A stretch of 11,992 nt of DNA from an uncultured Flavobacterium sp. (GTDB taxonomy: Bacteria > Bacteroidota > Bacteroidia > Flavobacteriales > Flavobacteriaceae): the NCBI RefSeq assembly GCF_946479975.1, contig NZ_CAMLIX010000158.1, positions 1-11,992 on the forward strand, written 5' to 3'. The position numbers and the translations under genes were made by a program. Positions 1-7,825 of this stretch are shown here, one piece after another (position 1 is the stretch's first letter; every line of letters starts with the position of its first letter). Under the pieces are notes generated by a model. The model worked only from the letters and a program-made list of their open reading frames with translations. It had not been told where the DNA came from and searched no databases.

Positions 1-1
1 T

Positions 2-2605
2 TATGGTGCTCGTGCTGCAAATGGTGTAATCGTAGTTACAACTAAAAAAGGTAAAAGTGGTAAAATGGTGGTAAACCTAAACACGAACACTTTTATTACA
101 CAAAGACCTGATTTTTCTAAATTAAACTTAATGAGCGGAAGCCAAAAAGTTGACTTAGAACTTGACATGGCCAGTCGTGCTGATTTAACGTACAGAAGCG
201 ACGCTGGAGAAATTTCTCGTATTCTTAACAGCTCAAATGAATTAGCTGCTTACAGAGCTGGTGGTTTTGCTGCCTTAAGTCCTACGACACAACAATCTAT
301 CAATGCTTTAAGAAGCAATAACACCAACTGGGGTAACTTAATTTACCAAACTGCAATCAATACGCAGCACGGTTTAAGTTTATCTGGAGGTGGAGAAAAA
401 TCAGATTACTATTTCTCTTTAGGTTATTATGATGAGAAAGGAACTGTTATTGGAACTGGCTTCAAACGTTACAATTTAACTTTGAAAAACAATTTCGAAA
501 TCACAGATAAATTCAAAGTTGGAGTTGGAATCTTTGGTTCTGAAAACAAATCAACATCTTACGTATCAGATACTGATGCTTACACTAACCCAACTAATTA
601 CTCAAGAAACGTAAATCCATATTTGACTCCTTACAATGCAGACGGTAGTTACAAATATGATCAAGATATTACTGGTTATTCAGAGCGTTATGTGCCTTTC
701 AATATTTTAGAAGAAAGAGCAAACACTTCTTACGATTTAAAAACAAGAGCTGTAAAAGCCTTATTAGATGCTGAGTACAAAATTACTAGAGATTTAAAAG
801 TAACTTCTCAGTTAGGTTTACAATTAGACAATTCATCTAGCGAAAAATATGCTGCTCAAGACACATATTATACTAGAAAAGAAAGAGAAAGATCTCGTTA
901 CTTTACAAACGGCGCTTTCAATTATTTCTTACCTGCTGGTGGTATCATTCAAAACTCAAACACAGACTTTTTTCAATACAATCTAAAAACAATGGTGAAT
1001 TACTCTAAAACTTTTGGAGAAAAACACGAAGTTGAATTTATGGTTGGTAATGAATTAAGAAGAAATTATTCTACTACTGTTTCTACAAAAGGTTTTGGAT
1101 TTGATAAAAACACTTTGACTACTAAGCCAATTATGTTTCCAAATGCTACTTATGCTAACGATGCGATATACAGACCTTATCAGAAATTAGAAAACGAAAA
1201 TGCATTTGCTTCATTTTTTGCAACAGCTTCATACACTTACGATAGAAAATACAGTGTATTTGGAAGTGTTAGATATGATGGTTCAGATTTATTTGGTGTA
1301 GATCCAAAATACAAATATTTGCCACTTTGGTCAACTTCTGCTTCTTGGACTGTTTCTGAAGAAGATTTCTTAAAAGATAACTTAACAATATCTAACTTAA
1401 GATTCCGTGCTTCTTACGGTTTACAAGGTAATATTGATAAAAACACATCTCCTTTTGTTGTAGGAACTTATAGAAATATAAGTATTTTACCTGGACAAAC
1501 AGAGCAGATCATTTCTGTTGAAAGTCCACCAAATGATAAATTACGTTGGGAAAAAACAACTAATACTAACTTAGGTGTTGATTTAGGATTATTCAATAAC
1601 CGTATCAGCATTGTAACTGATTTTTACGGAAGAAAAAGTTCTGACTTAATTGGTTTTAGATCGCTTCCTTTCGAAAATGGATTTGATTACAGCAATATGA
1701 ACTGGGCACAAGTAACTAATAAAGGTTTTGAGATTACTTTGTCAACAAGAAACATTGATCGTCCAAATTTCCAATGGAACACAAGTATTAACTTTTCTCA
1801 TAATAAAAGCAACGTAGATCGTATTGAAGTACGTGATACTGATTTTCTACCAAGTAGAGAAGGTCGTCCTGTAAATGCAGTTTTTGGATTAAAAACAAAC
1901 GGTATAGATGAAAATGGATATCCTTTATTTGTTAATAAAAGCGGCGAAACAGTAAATGCGCAGACTTTCTTCAAATTGTACGATCCTTATGCTGATTTCC
2001 TACCTGGAGAACTTACAGAATCTAGATTGACTCCAGCAGAATACAGAGATTTATTTGTGTACTTAGCAGATAGAGATCCTAAATTTACAGGTGGTATTAC
2101 GAATACTATTAAAGTACATAATTTTGATTTTACAGTTGCAGCAGCATTTAATTTAAAACAAACTGTTGTAAAAACGCCTTCATATAACGGAACTCAAGTA
2201 GACAGAGGACAAAATTATACTACAGATATTTTAAATGCATGGTCTCCAACAAATACTTCTTCAAATTTACCTGGAATTAATGGTAAAGAGTCAGGTACAG
2301 GAGATTCTTGGATGGCATACCAATGGTTTGCTAACAACACGCCATTAATCTGGAATAATTATTTAGACACAAATGTTAGTGAAATGAATTATATGAGATT
2401 GAGTAGTATGCGTTTTGGTTACACATTCCCTAAAACATTTACAGATCACATCAATATTCAAAGCATTAGACTTAATGTTGAAGCAAGAAACTTATTTGTA
2501 ATCAGCTCTGATTTTAAAGGATATTTTGATCCTGAAACTTACGGAAACATTTATGCACAGCCAGTTCCTAAATCATTCACTATTGGATGTAATGTAACTT
2601 TCTAA
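2..2605 (+). CDS. SusC/RagA-type TonB-dependent outer-membrane receptor (5' partial)
   Basis: This is the C-terminal 867 residues of a SusC-family TonB-dependent transporter, the outer-membrane barrel that imports glycans or peptides together with its SusD lid. The open frame runs to the window edge. Its first residues, YGARAANGVIVVTTKKGK, match the conserved end of the SusC plug domain, so the ATG at 65 is internal and the signal peptide, carboxypeptidase-like N-terminal domain and most of the plug lie upstream. The rest has the alternating aromatic/polar strands of a 22-stranded barrel, with typical segments such as YSVFGSVRYDGSDLFG and LRFRASYGLQGN. It ends in FTIGCNVTF, a terminal-Phe barrel-insertion signal. 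The SusD gene starts 11 bases after the stop, implying co-transcription. The substrate cannot be read from this part. Family assignment is very secure. Confidence 0.96.
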   Translation, partial: YGARAANGVIVVTTKKGKSGKMVVNLNTNTFITQRPDFSKLNLMSGSQKVDLELDMASRADLTYRSDAGEISRILNSSNELAAYRAGGFAALSPTTQQSINALRSNNTNWGNLIYQTAINTQHGLSLSGGGEKSDYYFSLGYYDEKGTVIGTGFKRYNLTLKNNFEITDKFKVGVGIFGSENKSTSYVSDTDAYTNPTNYSRNVNPYLTPYNADGSYKYDQDITGYSERYVPFNILEERANTSYDLKTRAVKALLDAEYKITRDLKVTSQLGLQLDNSSSEKYAAQDTYYTRKERERSRYFTNGAFNYFLPAGGIIQNSNTDFFQYNLKTMVNYSKTFGEKHEVEFMVGNELRRNYSTTVSTKGFGFDKNTLTTKPIMFPNATYANDAIYRPYQKLENENAFASFFATASYTYDRKYSVFGSVRYDGSDLFGVDPKYKYLPLWSTSASWTVSEEDFLKDNLTISNLRFRASYGLQGNIDKNTSPFVVGTYRNISILPGQTEQIISVESPPNDKLRWEKTTNTNLGVDLGLFNNRISIVTDFYGRKSSDLIGFRSLPFENGFDYSNMNWAQVTNKGFEITLSTRNIDRPNFQWNTSINFSHNKSNVDRIEVRDTDFLPSREGRPVNAVFGLKTNGIDENGYPLFVNKSGETVNAQTFFKLYDPYADFLPGELTESRLTPAEYRDLFVYLADRDPKFTGGITNTIKVHNFDFTVAAAFNLKQTVVKTPSYNGTQVDRGQNYTTDILNAWSPTNTSSNLPGINGKESGTGDSWMAYQWFANNTPLIWNNYLDTNVSEMNYMRLSSMRFGYTFPKTFTDHINIQSIRLNVEARNLFVISSDFKGYFDPETYGNIYAQPVPKSFTIGCNVTF

Positions 2606-2616
2606 TAAAACTAAAG

Positions 2617-3936
2617 ATGAAAAAATTCTCAAAATACATATTACTTTTTGTTGCTGCAGTTACAGTAACAAGCTGCGATGAATATCTGGATATTACTCCT
2701 GTTGGACGCGTTATTCCAGAAACACAAGATCAGTTTCGTGCAGTATTAACTTCAGGATATTTCAAATATCCTGAACACAAAGCAATGACAGCACTTCGTA
2801 CAGACGAAATAACATTGAATGAGTTTAATGACGAAGTCAATGTTTACAAAGATTCGTTTATCTGGAATGATGCCAATCCAGATCGTATTGCAAAAGATAT
2901 CCCTTATCAGGAATTATACTCGGTAATATTCTATACGAATGTAGTAATCAATGAAGCATCAAAAAAGTTAGCTTCTTCTCCAGAAAAAGACCAATTAATT
3001 GGAGAAGCTTACGCTTTAAGAGCAATGGCTTATTTTGATTTGGTTAACCTTTTCGGAAAACCTTATAATGCTGCAACTGCTGCATCAGACAAAGGAGTAC
3101 CATTGGCTTTAGAAATTGACTTAGAGCAGGTTTTTGTTCCTCAAAGTGTTGAAGTAATCTACAATCAAATTATTGCTGATACACAGGAAGCTGAAAAATT
3201 AATCAATTTAACGACTCAACCAAAAGGTCTAAATTACCGTTTCACAAAAACTGCTTTATACAGTTTAGAAAGCCGTATTTATTTATACCAACAACAATGG
3301 CAAAAGTCTTTTGATGCTGCAAACAAAGCATTAGCAATCAACAGCAACTTAGTTGACTTAAAAGCTACTTCGGTTTTTGCAACAAAATATGATTCAAAAG
3401 AATCTATTTTAGCTTTAGAAGATGCATATATTAACGCAATTAAAGGTCTATCATACGCTTCACCAGAATTACTTGCGGCGTACAATAGAACAACAGATTT
3501 ACGTTTTCCTCTTTACTTCTTAGCAAGCGGAAGCCGTTTCAGAATTCAAAAAGGTGGTAACGATGATCAAAAATGTACGTTTAGAACTTCTGAATTGTAT
3601 TTGACAAAAGCAGAAACTGCAACAAAACTAAACAATCTTGGAGATGCTAGAACTACACTTTTAAGTTTCATCAAAAACAGATATACTGTTACTGCATATA
3701 CACAACTTGAAGGTAACATTAATGCAATGAATGCTACTGATTTGACAAACTTCATTTTGGCAGAAAGACAACGTGAATTTCCTGTTGAAGGACAACGTTG
3801 GTTTGATTTGAGAAGAACAAATCAAAAACAAATCAATCACAATTTCGGTGGTGAAAATTATACTTTAATACAAAATGATCCGCGATACACGATAATTTAT
3901 CCATCAAGCGCGAGATTGAACAACCCCAATCTATAA
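2617..3936 (+). CDS. SusD/RagB-family outer-membrane lipoprotein
   Basis: This is the surface lipoprotein that caps the neighbouring SusC barrel and helps capture substrate. Residues 1-20 form a lipoprotein signal peptide ending in the lipobox VTSC, with acylation expected at C20. The following DEYLD is acidic, like the export signals that send Bacteroidota lipoproteins to the cell surface. SusD landmarks include the helical segment GEAYALRAMAYFDLVNLFG (129-147) and the C-terminal ERQREFPVEGQRWFDLRR (383-400). At 439 residues it is shorter than classical SusD (about 500 or more) but within the range of RagB-like members. No Shine-Dalgarno sequence precedes the ATG, as usual in this phylum. 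A terminator follows directly, so it is the last gene of its operon. No glycoside hydrolase, peptidase, or sigma/anti-sigma pair lies downstream, so the substrate is unknown. Confidence 0.95.
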   Translation: MKKFSKYILLFVAAVTVTSCDEYLDITPVGRVIPETQDQFRAVLTSGYFKYPEHKAMTALRTDEITLNEFNDEVNVYKDSFIWNDANPDRIAKDIPYQELYSVIFYTNVVINEASKKLASSPEKDQLIGEAYALRAMAYFDLVNLFGKPYNAATAASDKGVPLALEIDLEQVFVPQSVEVIYNQIIADTQEAEKLINLTTQPKGLNYRFTKTALYSLESRIYLYQQQWQKSFDAANKALAINSNLVDLKATSVFATKYDSKESILALEDAYINAIKGLSYASPELLAAYNRTTDLRFPLYFLASGSRFRIQKGGNDDQKCTFRTSELYLTKAETATKLNNLGDARTTLLSFIKNRYTVTAYTQLEGNINAMNATDLTNFILAERQREFPVEGQRWFDLRRTNQKQINHNFGGENYTLIQNDPRYTIIYPSSARLNNPNL

Positions 3937-3955
3937 TACCTATTTGTTTTTTAAG

Positions 3956-3987
3956 AAGGTCCAGTTTTTAAGCTGGGCCTTTTTTTT
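3956..3987 (+). terminator. Rho-independent terminator of the susC-susD operon
   Basis: A 9-bp stem pairs 3956-3964 (AAGGTCCAG) with 3973-3981 (CTGGGCCTT), with one T-G wobble and an 8-base loop. It runs straight into a T-tract at 3980-3987. It lies 20 bases after the SusD stop codon. Confidence 0.9.
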
Positions 3988-3988
3988 G

Positions 3989-4018
3989 TTGCAAAAACTA
4001 ATTTCTCAATTATATTTG
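3989..4018 (+). promoter_or_regulatory. Bacteroidota-type promoter for the LytTR regulator gene
   Basis: The -7 element TATATTTG (4011-4018) is an exact match to TAnnTTTG, the consensus for the primary sigma factor of Flavobacterium and relatives. A TTG at 3989-3991 lies 19 bases upstream, inside the known 17-23 spacing for the -33 element. Transcription would start near 4025, giving a leader of about 25 bases. The -33 element begins where the preceding terminator's T-tract ends. Confidence 0.7.
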
Positions 4019-4049
4019 CAGCTAATACCAGAAAACAAATGTCCACAAA

Positions 4050-4814
4050 ATGAATATCGCTATAGTCGAAGACGAATACCTAGCTTCTAGTTATTTAAAG
4101 TCTATTTTAGAGCAGCAGGATATTTTACCGATTTTAGAAATCAGCGTTTTAAAATCTGTAAAAGAAGCGGTTATTTTTTTTAGCGAAAATAAAGTCGATC
4201 TCGCTTTTATGGACATTCATTTAGGAGATGGAAAAAGTCTCGAAATCTTCGAAAAAACAATCGTCGCCTGCCCTGTTATTTTTATTACAGCTTACGATTC
4301 TTACGCTATTTCTGTTTTTAAACATTTTACAATAGACTATCTTTTAAAACCATTTGAAGAATCAGAATTACTGGAAGCACTTCATAAATTCAAAAAAATA
4401 AAAGACAGCTTTAACAGCGATGCTACACTTCAATCATTAGTCGCTATAGAAAATCCAGAAAACAATAAAATACAGCGTCATTTCTTAGTTAATCATGGTT
4501 ATAAACTAATTTCTGTTAGCGAAAAAGAAATCACTTATTTCGCCGCCACTGGTAAACACTTATTTATTTATGTAAAATCGGGCAACAGCTATTTGTATAG
4601 TAGCACCATCACAGACATTATAAACAGTCTCGATTCTTTTCATTTCTTCAAAATAAACCGAAAATATATTGTGCATCGAAACAGTATAAAAGAAGTTTTA
4701 AAACACTCTCCTCAAAAAGTCGAACTTATTCTGACTGTTCCTTCTGTAGAAAATGATCCAATTTTTATTAGTAAAAAGGAGATTAACAATTTCAAAAACT
4801 GGCTCGATCAATAA
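4050..4814 (+). CDS. LytTR-family response regulator (LytR/AlgR type)
   Basis: This is a two-component response regulator expected to bind DNA when phosphorylated. The receiver domain (about residues 2-118) has the acidic pocket ED at 7-8, phospho-acceptor D55 in LAFMDIHLGDG, T80 in VIFITAYDSYA, and K100-P101 in YLLKPFE, so all key residues are present. A LytTR DNA-binding domain follows (about 142-252), with the typical run ITYFAATGKHLFIYV and the FFKINRKYIVHRNSI segment. Its length of 254 residues is normal for the family. It has its own promoter and no histidine kinase on either side, which is unusual because LytTR regulators are often encoded beside a LytS/YehU-type kinase. The target genes are unknown. 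No clear terminator follows, so transcription might continue into the next gene 221 bases downstream. Confidence 0.93.
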   Translation: MNIAIVEDEYLASSYLKSILEQQDILPILEISVLKSVKEAVIFFSENKVDLAFMDIHLGDGKSLEIFEKTIVACPVIFITAYDSYAISVFKHFTIDYLLKPFEESELLEALHKFKKIKDSFNSDATLQSLVAIENPENNKIQRHFLVNHGYKLISVSEKEITYFAATGKHLFIYVKSGNSYLYSSTITDIINSLDSFHFFKINRKYIVHRNSIKEVLKHSPQKVELILTVPSVENDPIFISKKEINNFKNWLDQ

Positions 4815-4850
4815 ATTTATCTTAAAATTGAAATTTTAGTCAAAAGCAAT

Positions 4851-4877
4851 TTTGTGAATAATTGATAATTTGTGAAT
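4851..4877 (+). repeat. Direct repeat of TTTGTGAAT
   Basis: Two exact copies of TTTGTGAAT lie at 4851-4859 and 4869-4877, start-to-start 18 bases apart. They fall between the LytTR regulator gene and the NUMOD4/HNH-like gene. Paired direct repeats are the usual form of LytTR binding sites, so an operator is possible. The sequence is AT-rich enough for chance, so this is a weak call. Confidence 0.25.
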
Positions 4878-4992
4878 TAAAATCCGATTAAAAACTGTCA
4901 AAAAAATTTCAAAACGTTAAATATGCGTTATAGAAATCATAAAATTGACATTTCTCAATCAACAAAATAGGGCTCCTCTTTCGTTTATTATT

Positions 4993-5000
4993 TATCTTTG
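4993..5000 (+). promoter_or_regulatory. Promoter -7 element for the NUMOD4/HNH-like gene
   Basis: TATCTTTG is an exact match to the Bacteroidota -7 consensus TAnnTTTG and lies 35 bases before the start codon at 5036. No TTG sits at the right distance upstream, so only the -7 half is supported. Confidence 0.5.
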
Positions 5001-5035
5001 AGTATACAGAAGTTAAAAAATCAAATGAAACGAAT

Positions 5036-5620
5036 ATGCCACAAAATAGATTTTATCCCGACGAACAGTTTAAAGAAATAGAAATAAACGCCTCATTACA
5101 ACTTAAATACGCAATTTCGAACAGAGGACGATTAATAAGTTTTACCGACGAAATTGAAAATGGCCGCATTTTAAAAGGCGGTTTAAGTGACGGATACCCC
5201 ACCTTCCGTTTTAAGGTTAAAAAAGACGACAAAATCGTTAACAAATATCTCTTCTTATATAAATTAGTTGCCCAATATTTTCTTCCAAAAGATTCTGAAG
5301 AACAAACGTATGTACTTCATATGGATTACAACAGAAGCAATGACTACATTAGTAATTTACGCTGGGCGACCAAACAGGAAATGATGGCACACAGCCGGAA
5401 AAGTCCACGAGTTATACAAGCTAAAAAAAATCTAATAGAACACAATCTAAAATCAGACGGACGAAAATTAACAACTACCAAAGTAATGTTGATTAAAAAA
5501 ATCCTAGCAAGACCAGAACAAAAAACTCGTCTTAAAATGATTGCGAAACAATTCGGCGTAAGCGAAATGCAAATCAGAAGAATTGCCAGCGGAGAAAACT
5601 GGGGACACGTTAAGGTTTAA
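5036..5620 (+). CDS. NUMOD4 / degenerate HNH protein with C-terminal helix-turn-helix
   Basis: This 194-residue protein has the layout of phage-type HNH homing nucleases. A NUMOD4-like N-terminus (about 12-50) contains YAISNRGRLISF. An HNH-like segment follows (about 70-120), LYKLVAQYFLP then VLHMDYNRSNDYISNLRWAT. The C-terminal LKMIAKQFGVSEMQIRRIASG (about 167-187) reads as a helix-turn-helix. By comparison with I-HmuI as I recall it (metal ligands D74 and N96, base H75), H95 is kept, but the metal ligands align with L94 and M116. It may therefore be nuclease-dead and act as a DNA-binding regulator. It stands alone with its own -7 element, and nothing marks it as lying within an intron or inserted into a gene. 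Most databases would call it an HNH endonuclease or NUMOD4 protein. Family is secure; loss of activity is inferred. Confidence 0.8.
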   Translation: MPQNRFYPDEQFKEIEINASLQLKYAISNRGRLISFTDEIENGRILKGGLSDGYPTFRFKVKKDDKIVNKYLFLYKLVAQYFLPKDSEEQTYVLHMDYNRSNDYISNLRWATKQEMMAHSRKSPRVIQAKKNLIEHNLKSDGRKLTTTKVMLIKKILARPEQKTRLKMIAKQFGVSEMQIRRIASGENWGHVKV

Positions 5621-5647
5621 TTGTTAATGGTTAGTTGTTAATGGTTA
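5621..5647 (+). repeat. Short tandem repeat after the NUMOD4/HNH-like gene
   Basis: TTGTTAATGGTTA occurs exactly at 5621-5633 and 5635-5647, a 14-base period. It begins immediately after the upstream stop codon and fades into degenerate TTAATTATTAATAATTAATTG. No coding function is visible. Confidence 0.75.
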
Positions 5648-5680
5648 ATTATTAATAATTAATTGTCAATTATGATTGAT

Positions 5681-5705
5681 TGTCAGGCTGAGCGAAGTCG
5701 AAGCC
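5681..5705. repeat. GC-rich interspersed repeat fragment
   Basis: The stretch starting TGTCAGGCTGAGCG and ending GTCGAAGCC stands out as GC-rich in an AT-rich gap. From memory, sequences of this form (GTCAGGCTGAGC...GTCGAAG) recur between genes in many Flavobacterium-type genomes. Only one copy is present here, so repetition is not shown by this window. Confidence 0.5.
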
Positions 5706-5740
5706 CGCGCAAAGTTATTCCGCACCAACATCAAAATATA

Positions 5741-5816
5741 AAAGCCACAGATTACACAGATTAACACAGATTGTAAAAAATCATTTTAATCCTGTAATCT
5801 GTGGTTAATTTTTTTT
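5741..5816. repeat. Hairpin repeat element (CCACAGATT family)
   Basis: CCACAGATTACA (5745-5756) is the exact reverse complement of TGTAATCTGTGG (5793-5804), giving a 12-bp stem with a 36-base loop. The loop contains a further ACACAGATT copy just after the left arm. The right arm is followed by TTAA and a T-run at 5809-5816, so the element could end transcription from the plus strand. From memory, sequences like AAAGCCACAGATT are common intergenic repeats in Flavobacterium-type genomes. It may serve as the terminator of the NUMOD4/HNH-like gene, although the long loop is unlike a classical one. Confidence 0.7.
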
Positions 5817-5942
5817 GCAATGACTCATAGATAAGTCCAAATTCACAACTTTTTCAGATTTATCGCCAAAATCTCAAAATTCACTTCATAATTCACAATA
5901 TACAATTCACAATTACTTCAGTTTCTGTGAAAAGACCAAAAA

Positions 5943-5952
5943 CTGTGGCTTT
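5943..5952 (-). repeat. Inverted copy of the hairpin element's outer end
   Basis: CTGTGGCTTT is the exact reverse complement of AAAGCCACAG at 5741-5750. The two copies bracket about 190 bases that also hold several copies of ATTCACAA (near 5841, 5891 and 5905). It may be the far end of a larger decayed element or chance. Confidence 0.4.
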
Positions 5953-5990
5953 AAAAACAAAATTTCAGGTGTACATATAAAATAAATCCT

Positions 5991-5998
5991 TAAATTCG
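5991..5998 (+). promoter_or_regulatory. Possible lpdA promoter -7 element
   Basis: TAAATTCG matches seven of eight positions of TAnnTTTG and lies 90 bases before the lpdA start. No TTG lies at the expected -33 spacing, so this is tentative. It is the best candidate seen in the gap before lpdA. Confidence 0.3.
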
Positions 5999-6087
5999 CA
6001 ATCACAAATAACAAAAGAATAAATCGAAAGATGAGTTTCGGAATTGTAGACTTCATTTTTCGATAGTTAATACTAAAAACACAAAAA

Positions 6088-7476
6088 ATGAAATACGACG
6101 TTATTGTTTTAGGAAGTGGTCCTGGAGGATATGTAACAGCGATTAGAGCTTCTCAATTAGGCTTTAAAGTAGCTGTAGTAGAAAAAGAAAGTCTTGGTGG
6201 AGTTTGCCTTAACTGGGGATGTATTCCAACAAAAGCACTTTTAAAATCTGCTCAGGTTTTTGATTATTTAAAACACGCTTCTGACTACGGATTGAAAGTT
6301 TCTGAATTTGATAAAGATTTCCCAGCAGTTGTTCAACGCAGCCGTGGTGTTGCTGAAGGAATGAGTAAAGGAGTTCAATTCTTAATGAAGAAAAACAAAA
6401 TTGACGTTATTGAAGGTTTTGGTAAATTAAAACCAGGAAAAAAACTTGACGTTACTGATAAAGACAATAAAGTTACAGAATACAGCGCTGATCACATTAT
6501 CATCGCAACTGGTGCTCGTTCTCGTGAGTTACCAAACTTACCTCAAGATGGTGTAAAAGTAATTGGGTACCGTCAGGCAATGACTTTGCCAACACAACCA
6601 AAATCTATGATTATTGTTGGTTCTGGAGCAATTGGAGTTGAGTTCGCTCACTTCTACAACTCAATGGGAACTGATGTTACTATCGTAGAATTTATGCCGA
6701 ATATTGTTCCTGTAGAAGACGAAGACGTTTCTAAACAAATGGAGCGTTCTATGAAAAAAGCGGGTGTAAAAATCATGACTAATTCTTCTGTAGAAAAAAT
6801 TGATACTTCTGGAAACGGAGTAAAAGCAACTGTTAAAACAGCAAAAGGAGAAGTAATTCTTGAAGCTGACATCGTACTTTCGGCAGTTGGAATCAAAACA
6901 AACATTGAAAACATTGGTTTAGAAGAAGTTGGTATCGCAGTTGACAGAGATAAAATCTTAGTTAATGCTTACAACGCTACTAATATTCCAGGATACTACG
7001 CAATTGGAGATGTTACTCCAGGGCAGGCTTTAGCACACGTTGCTTCTGCTGAAGGAATTAATTGTGTAGAAAAAATCGCTGGTTTACACGTTGACCCAAT
7101 CGATTACGGAAACGTTCCTGGTTGTACGTATGCAACTCCAGAAATCGCTTCTGTTGGTTTAACAGAAAAACAAGCAAAAGAAAAAGGTTACGAATTAAAA
7201 ATTGGTAAATTCCCATTCTCAGCTTCTGGAAAAGCAAAAGCTGCCGGAGCTGCTGACGGATTCGTAAAAGTAATTTTCGATGCTAAATACGGAGAATGGT
7301 TAGGATGCCATATGATTGGTGCTGGTGTTACAGACATGATTGCAGAAGCAGTTGTAGCTCGTAAACTAGAAACTACAGGTCATGAAATCTTAAAATCGAT
7401 CCACCCTCACCCAACAATGAGCGAGGCAGTTATGGAAGCTGTTGCAGATGCTTACGGCGAAGTAATTCACTTGTAA
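6088..7476 (+). CDS. lpdA: Dihydrolipoyl dehydrogenase (E3)
   Basis: This cytoplasmic flavoenzyme reoxidises the dihydrolipoyl groups of 2-oxoacid dehydrogenase complexes and the glycine cleavage system, passing electrons through FAD and a disulfide to NAD+. The FAD-binding motif GSGPGG is at 9-14. The redox disulfide is C40 and C45 in [13 protein letters not shown]. The NAD-binding motif [10 protein letters not shown] is at 178-187, and the second FAD contact GYYAIGDV at 302-309. The catalytic dyad in HPHPTMSEA is H441 with E446. The dimerisation domain (about 345-462) is complete, and 462 residues is full family length. It has no adjacent pyruvate or 2-oxoglutarate dehydrogenase subunit genes. 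A long repeat-bearing gap precedes it and a terminator follows, so it appears monocistronic and may be shared by several complexes. Confidence 0.97.
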   Translation: MKYDVIVLGSGPGGYVTAIRASQLGFKVAVVEKESLGGVCLNWGCIPTKALLKSAQVFDYLKHASDYGLKVSEFDKDFPAVVQRSRGVAEGMSKGVQFLMKKNKIDVIEGFGKLKPGKKLDVTDKDNKVTEYSADHIIIATGARSRELPNLPQDGVKVIGYRQAMTLPTQPKSMIIVGSGAIGVEFAHFYNSMGTDVTIVEFMPNIVPVEDEDVSKQMERSMKKAGVKIMTNSSVEKIDTSGNGVKATVKTAKGEVILEADIVLSAVGIKTNIENIGLEEVGIAVDRDKILVNAYNATNIPGYYAIGDVTPGQALAHVASAEGINCVEKIAGLHVDPIDYGNVPGCTYATPEIASVGLTEKQAKEKGYELKIGKFPFSASGKAKAAGAADGFVKVIFDAKYGEWLGCHMIGAGVTDMIAEAVVARKLETTGHEILKSIHPHPTMSEAVMEAVADAYGEVIHL

Positions 7477-7542
7477 AATATACAAAGTAAAGATTTACAA
7501 TCGTTTATCTTTACTGAGTTATATATAATTTTCAATTTATAA

Positions 7543-7577
7543 AATCCGGCTTACTTTTGTAAGTCGGATTTTTTTTT
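7543..7577 (+). terminator. Rho-independent terminator of lpdA
   Basis: A 12-bp stem pairs 7543-7554 (AATCCGGCTTAC) with 7559-7570 (GTAAGTCGGATT), with one G-T wobble and a TTTT loop. A T-tract follows at 7569-7577. Confidence 0.93.
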
Positions 7578-7825
7578 ACAATAATTCAGAATTTATTTAT
7601 AAATTTATTCAAAATATCACATCGCTTTTTAATTCAATATTATATATCAAGGAATTACAAGAAATTTTATTACAACTCCAATAACTCATTTTCTTTCCTT
7701 ACAAGCCAAAATTACGATTAATCCCAGCCTTCTCTATCTGGTTACGCATTCAGTATTCATTTTAGAATTACACAATTCAAAGTAAAAACTCAATAGTAAA
7801 TTAGTATTAACCATAATTTGACAAA
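7578..7825. other. AT-rich intergenic region with no identified element
   Basis: Between the lpdA terminator and the first DUF1254/DUF1214 gene there is no convincing open frame or RNA structure. A promoter for the downstream pair must lie here unless there is readthrough, but no good TAnnTTTG match was found. The closest, TAATTTG at 7814-7820, is one base short and only six bases from the start codon. Confidence 0.5.

Noticed and set aside
65..67. ATG at 65 as the start of the SusC-like protein
   Set aside because: The frame is open to the window edge and the upstream residues match the conserved SusC plug end, so this Met is internal.
3279..3755. Minus-strand open frames within the SusD gene
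   Set aside because: They lie wholly opposite a well-supported gene and show no recognisable domain or start signal.
4820..4838. CTTAAAATT...AATTTTAG inverted repeat after the LytTR gene as a terminator
   Set aside because: The stem is made almost only of A-T pairs and is not followed by a T-tract.
5036..5620. Intron-borne or inserted homing endonuclease
   Set aside because: Both neighbouring genes are intact, no split gene or intron boundary is visible, and the gene has its own -7 element.
5621..6087. CRISPR array
   Set aside because: The repeats are of different types, only two to four copies each, without regular spacers.
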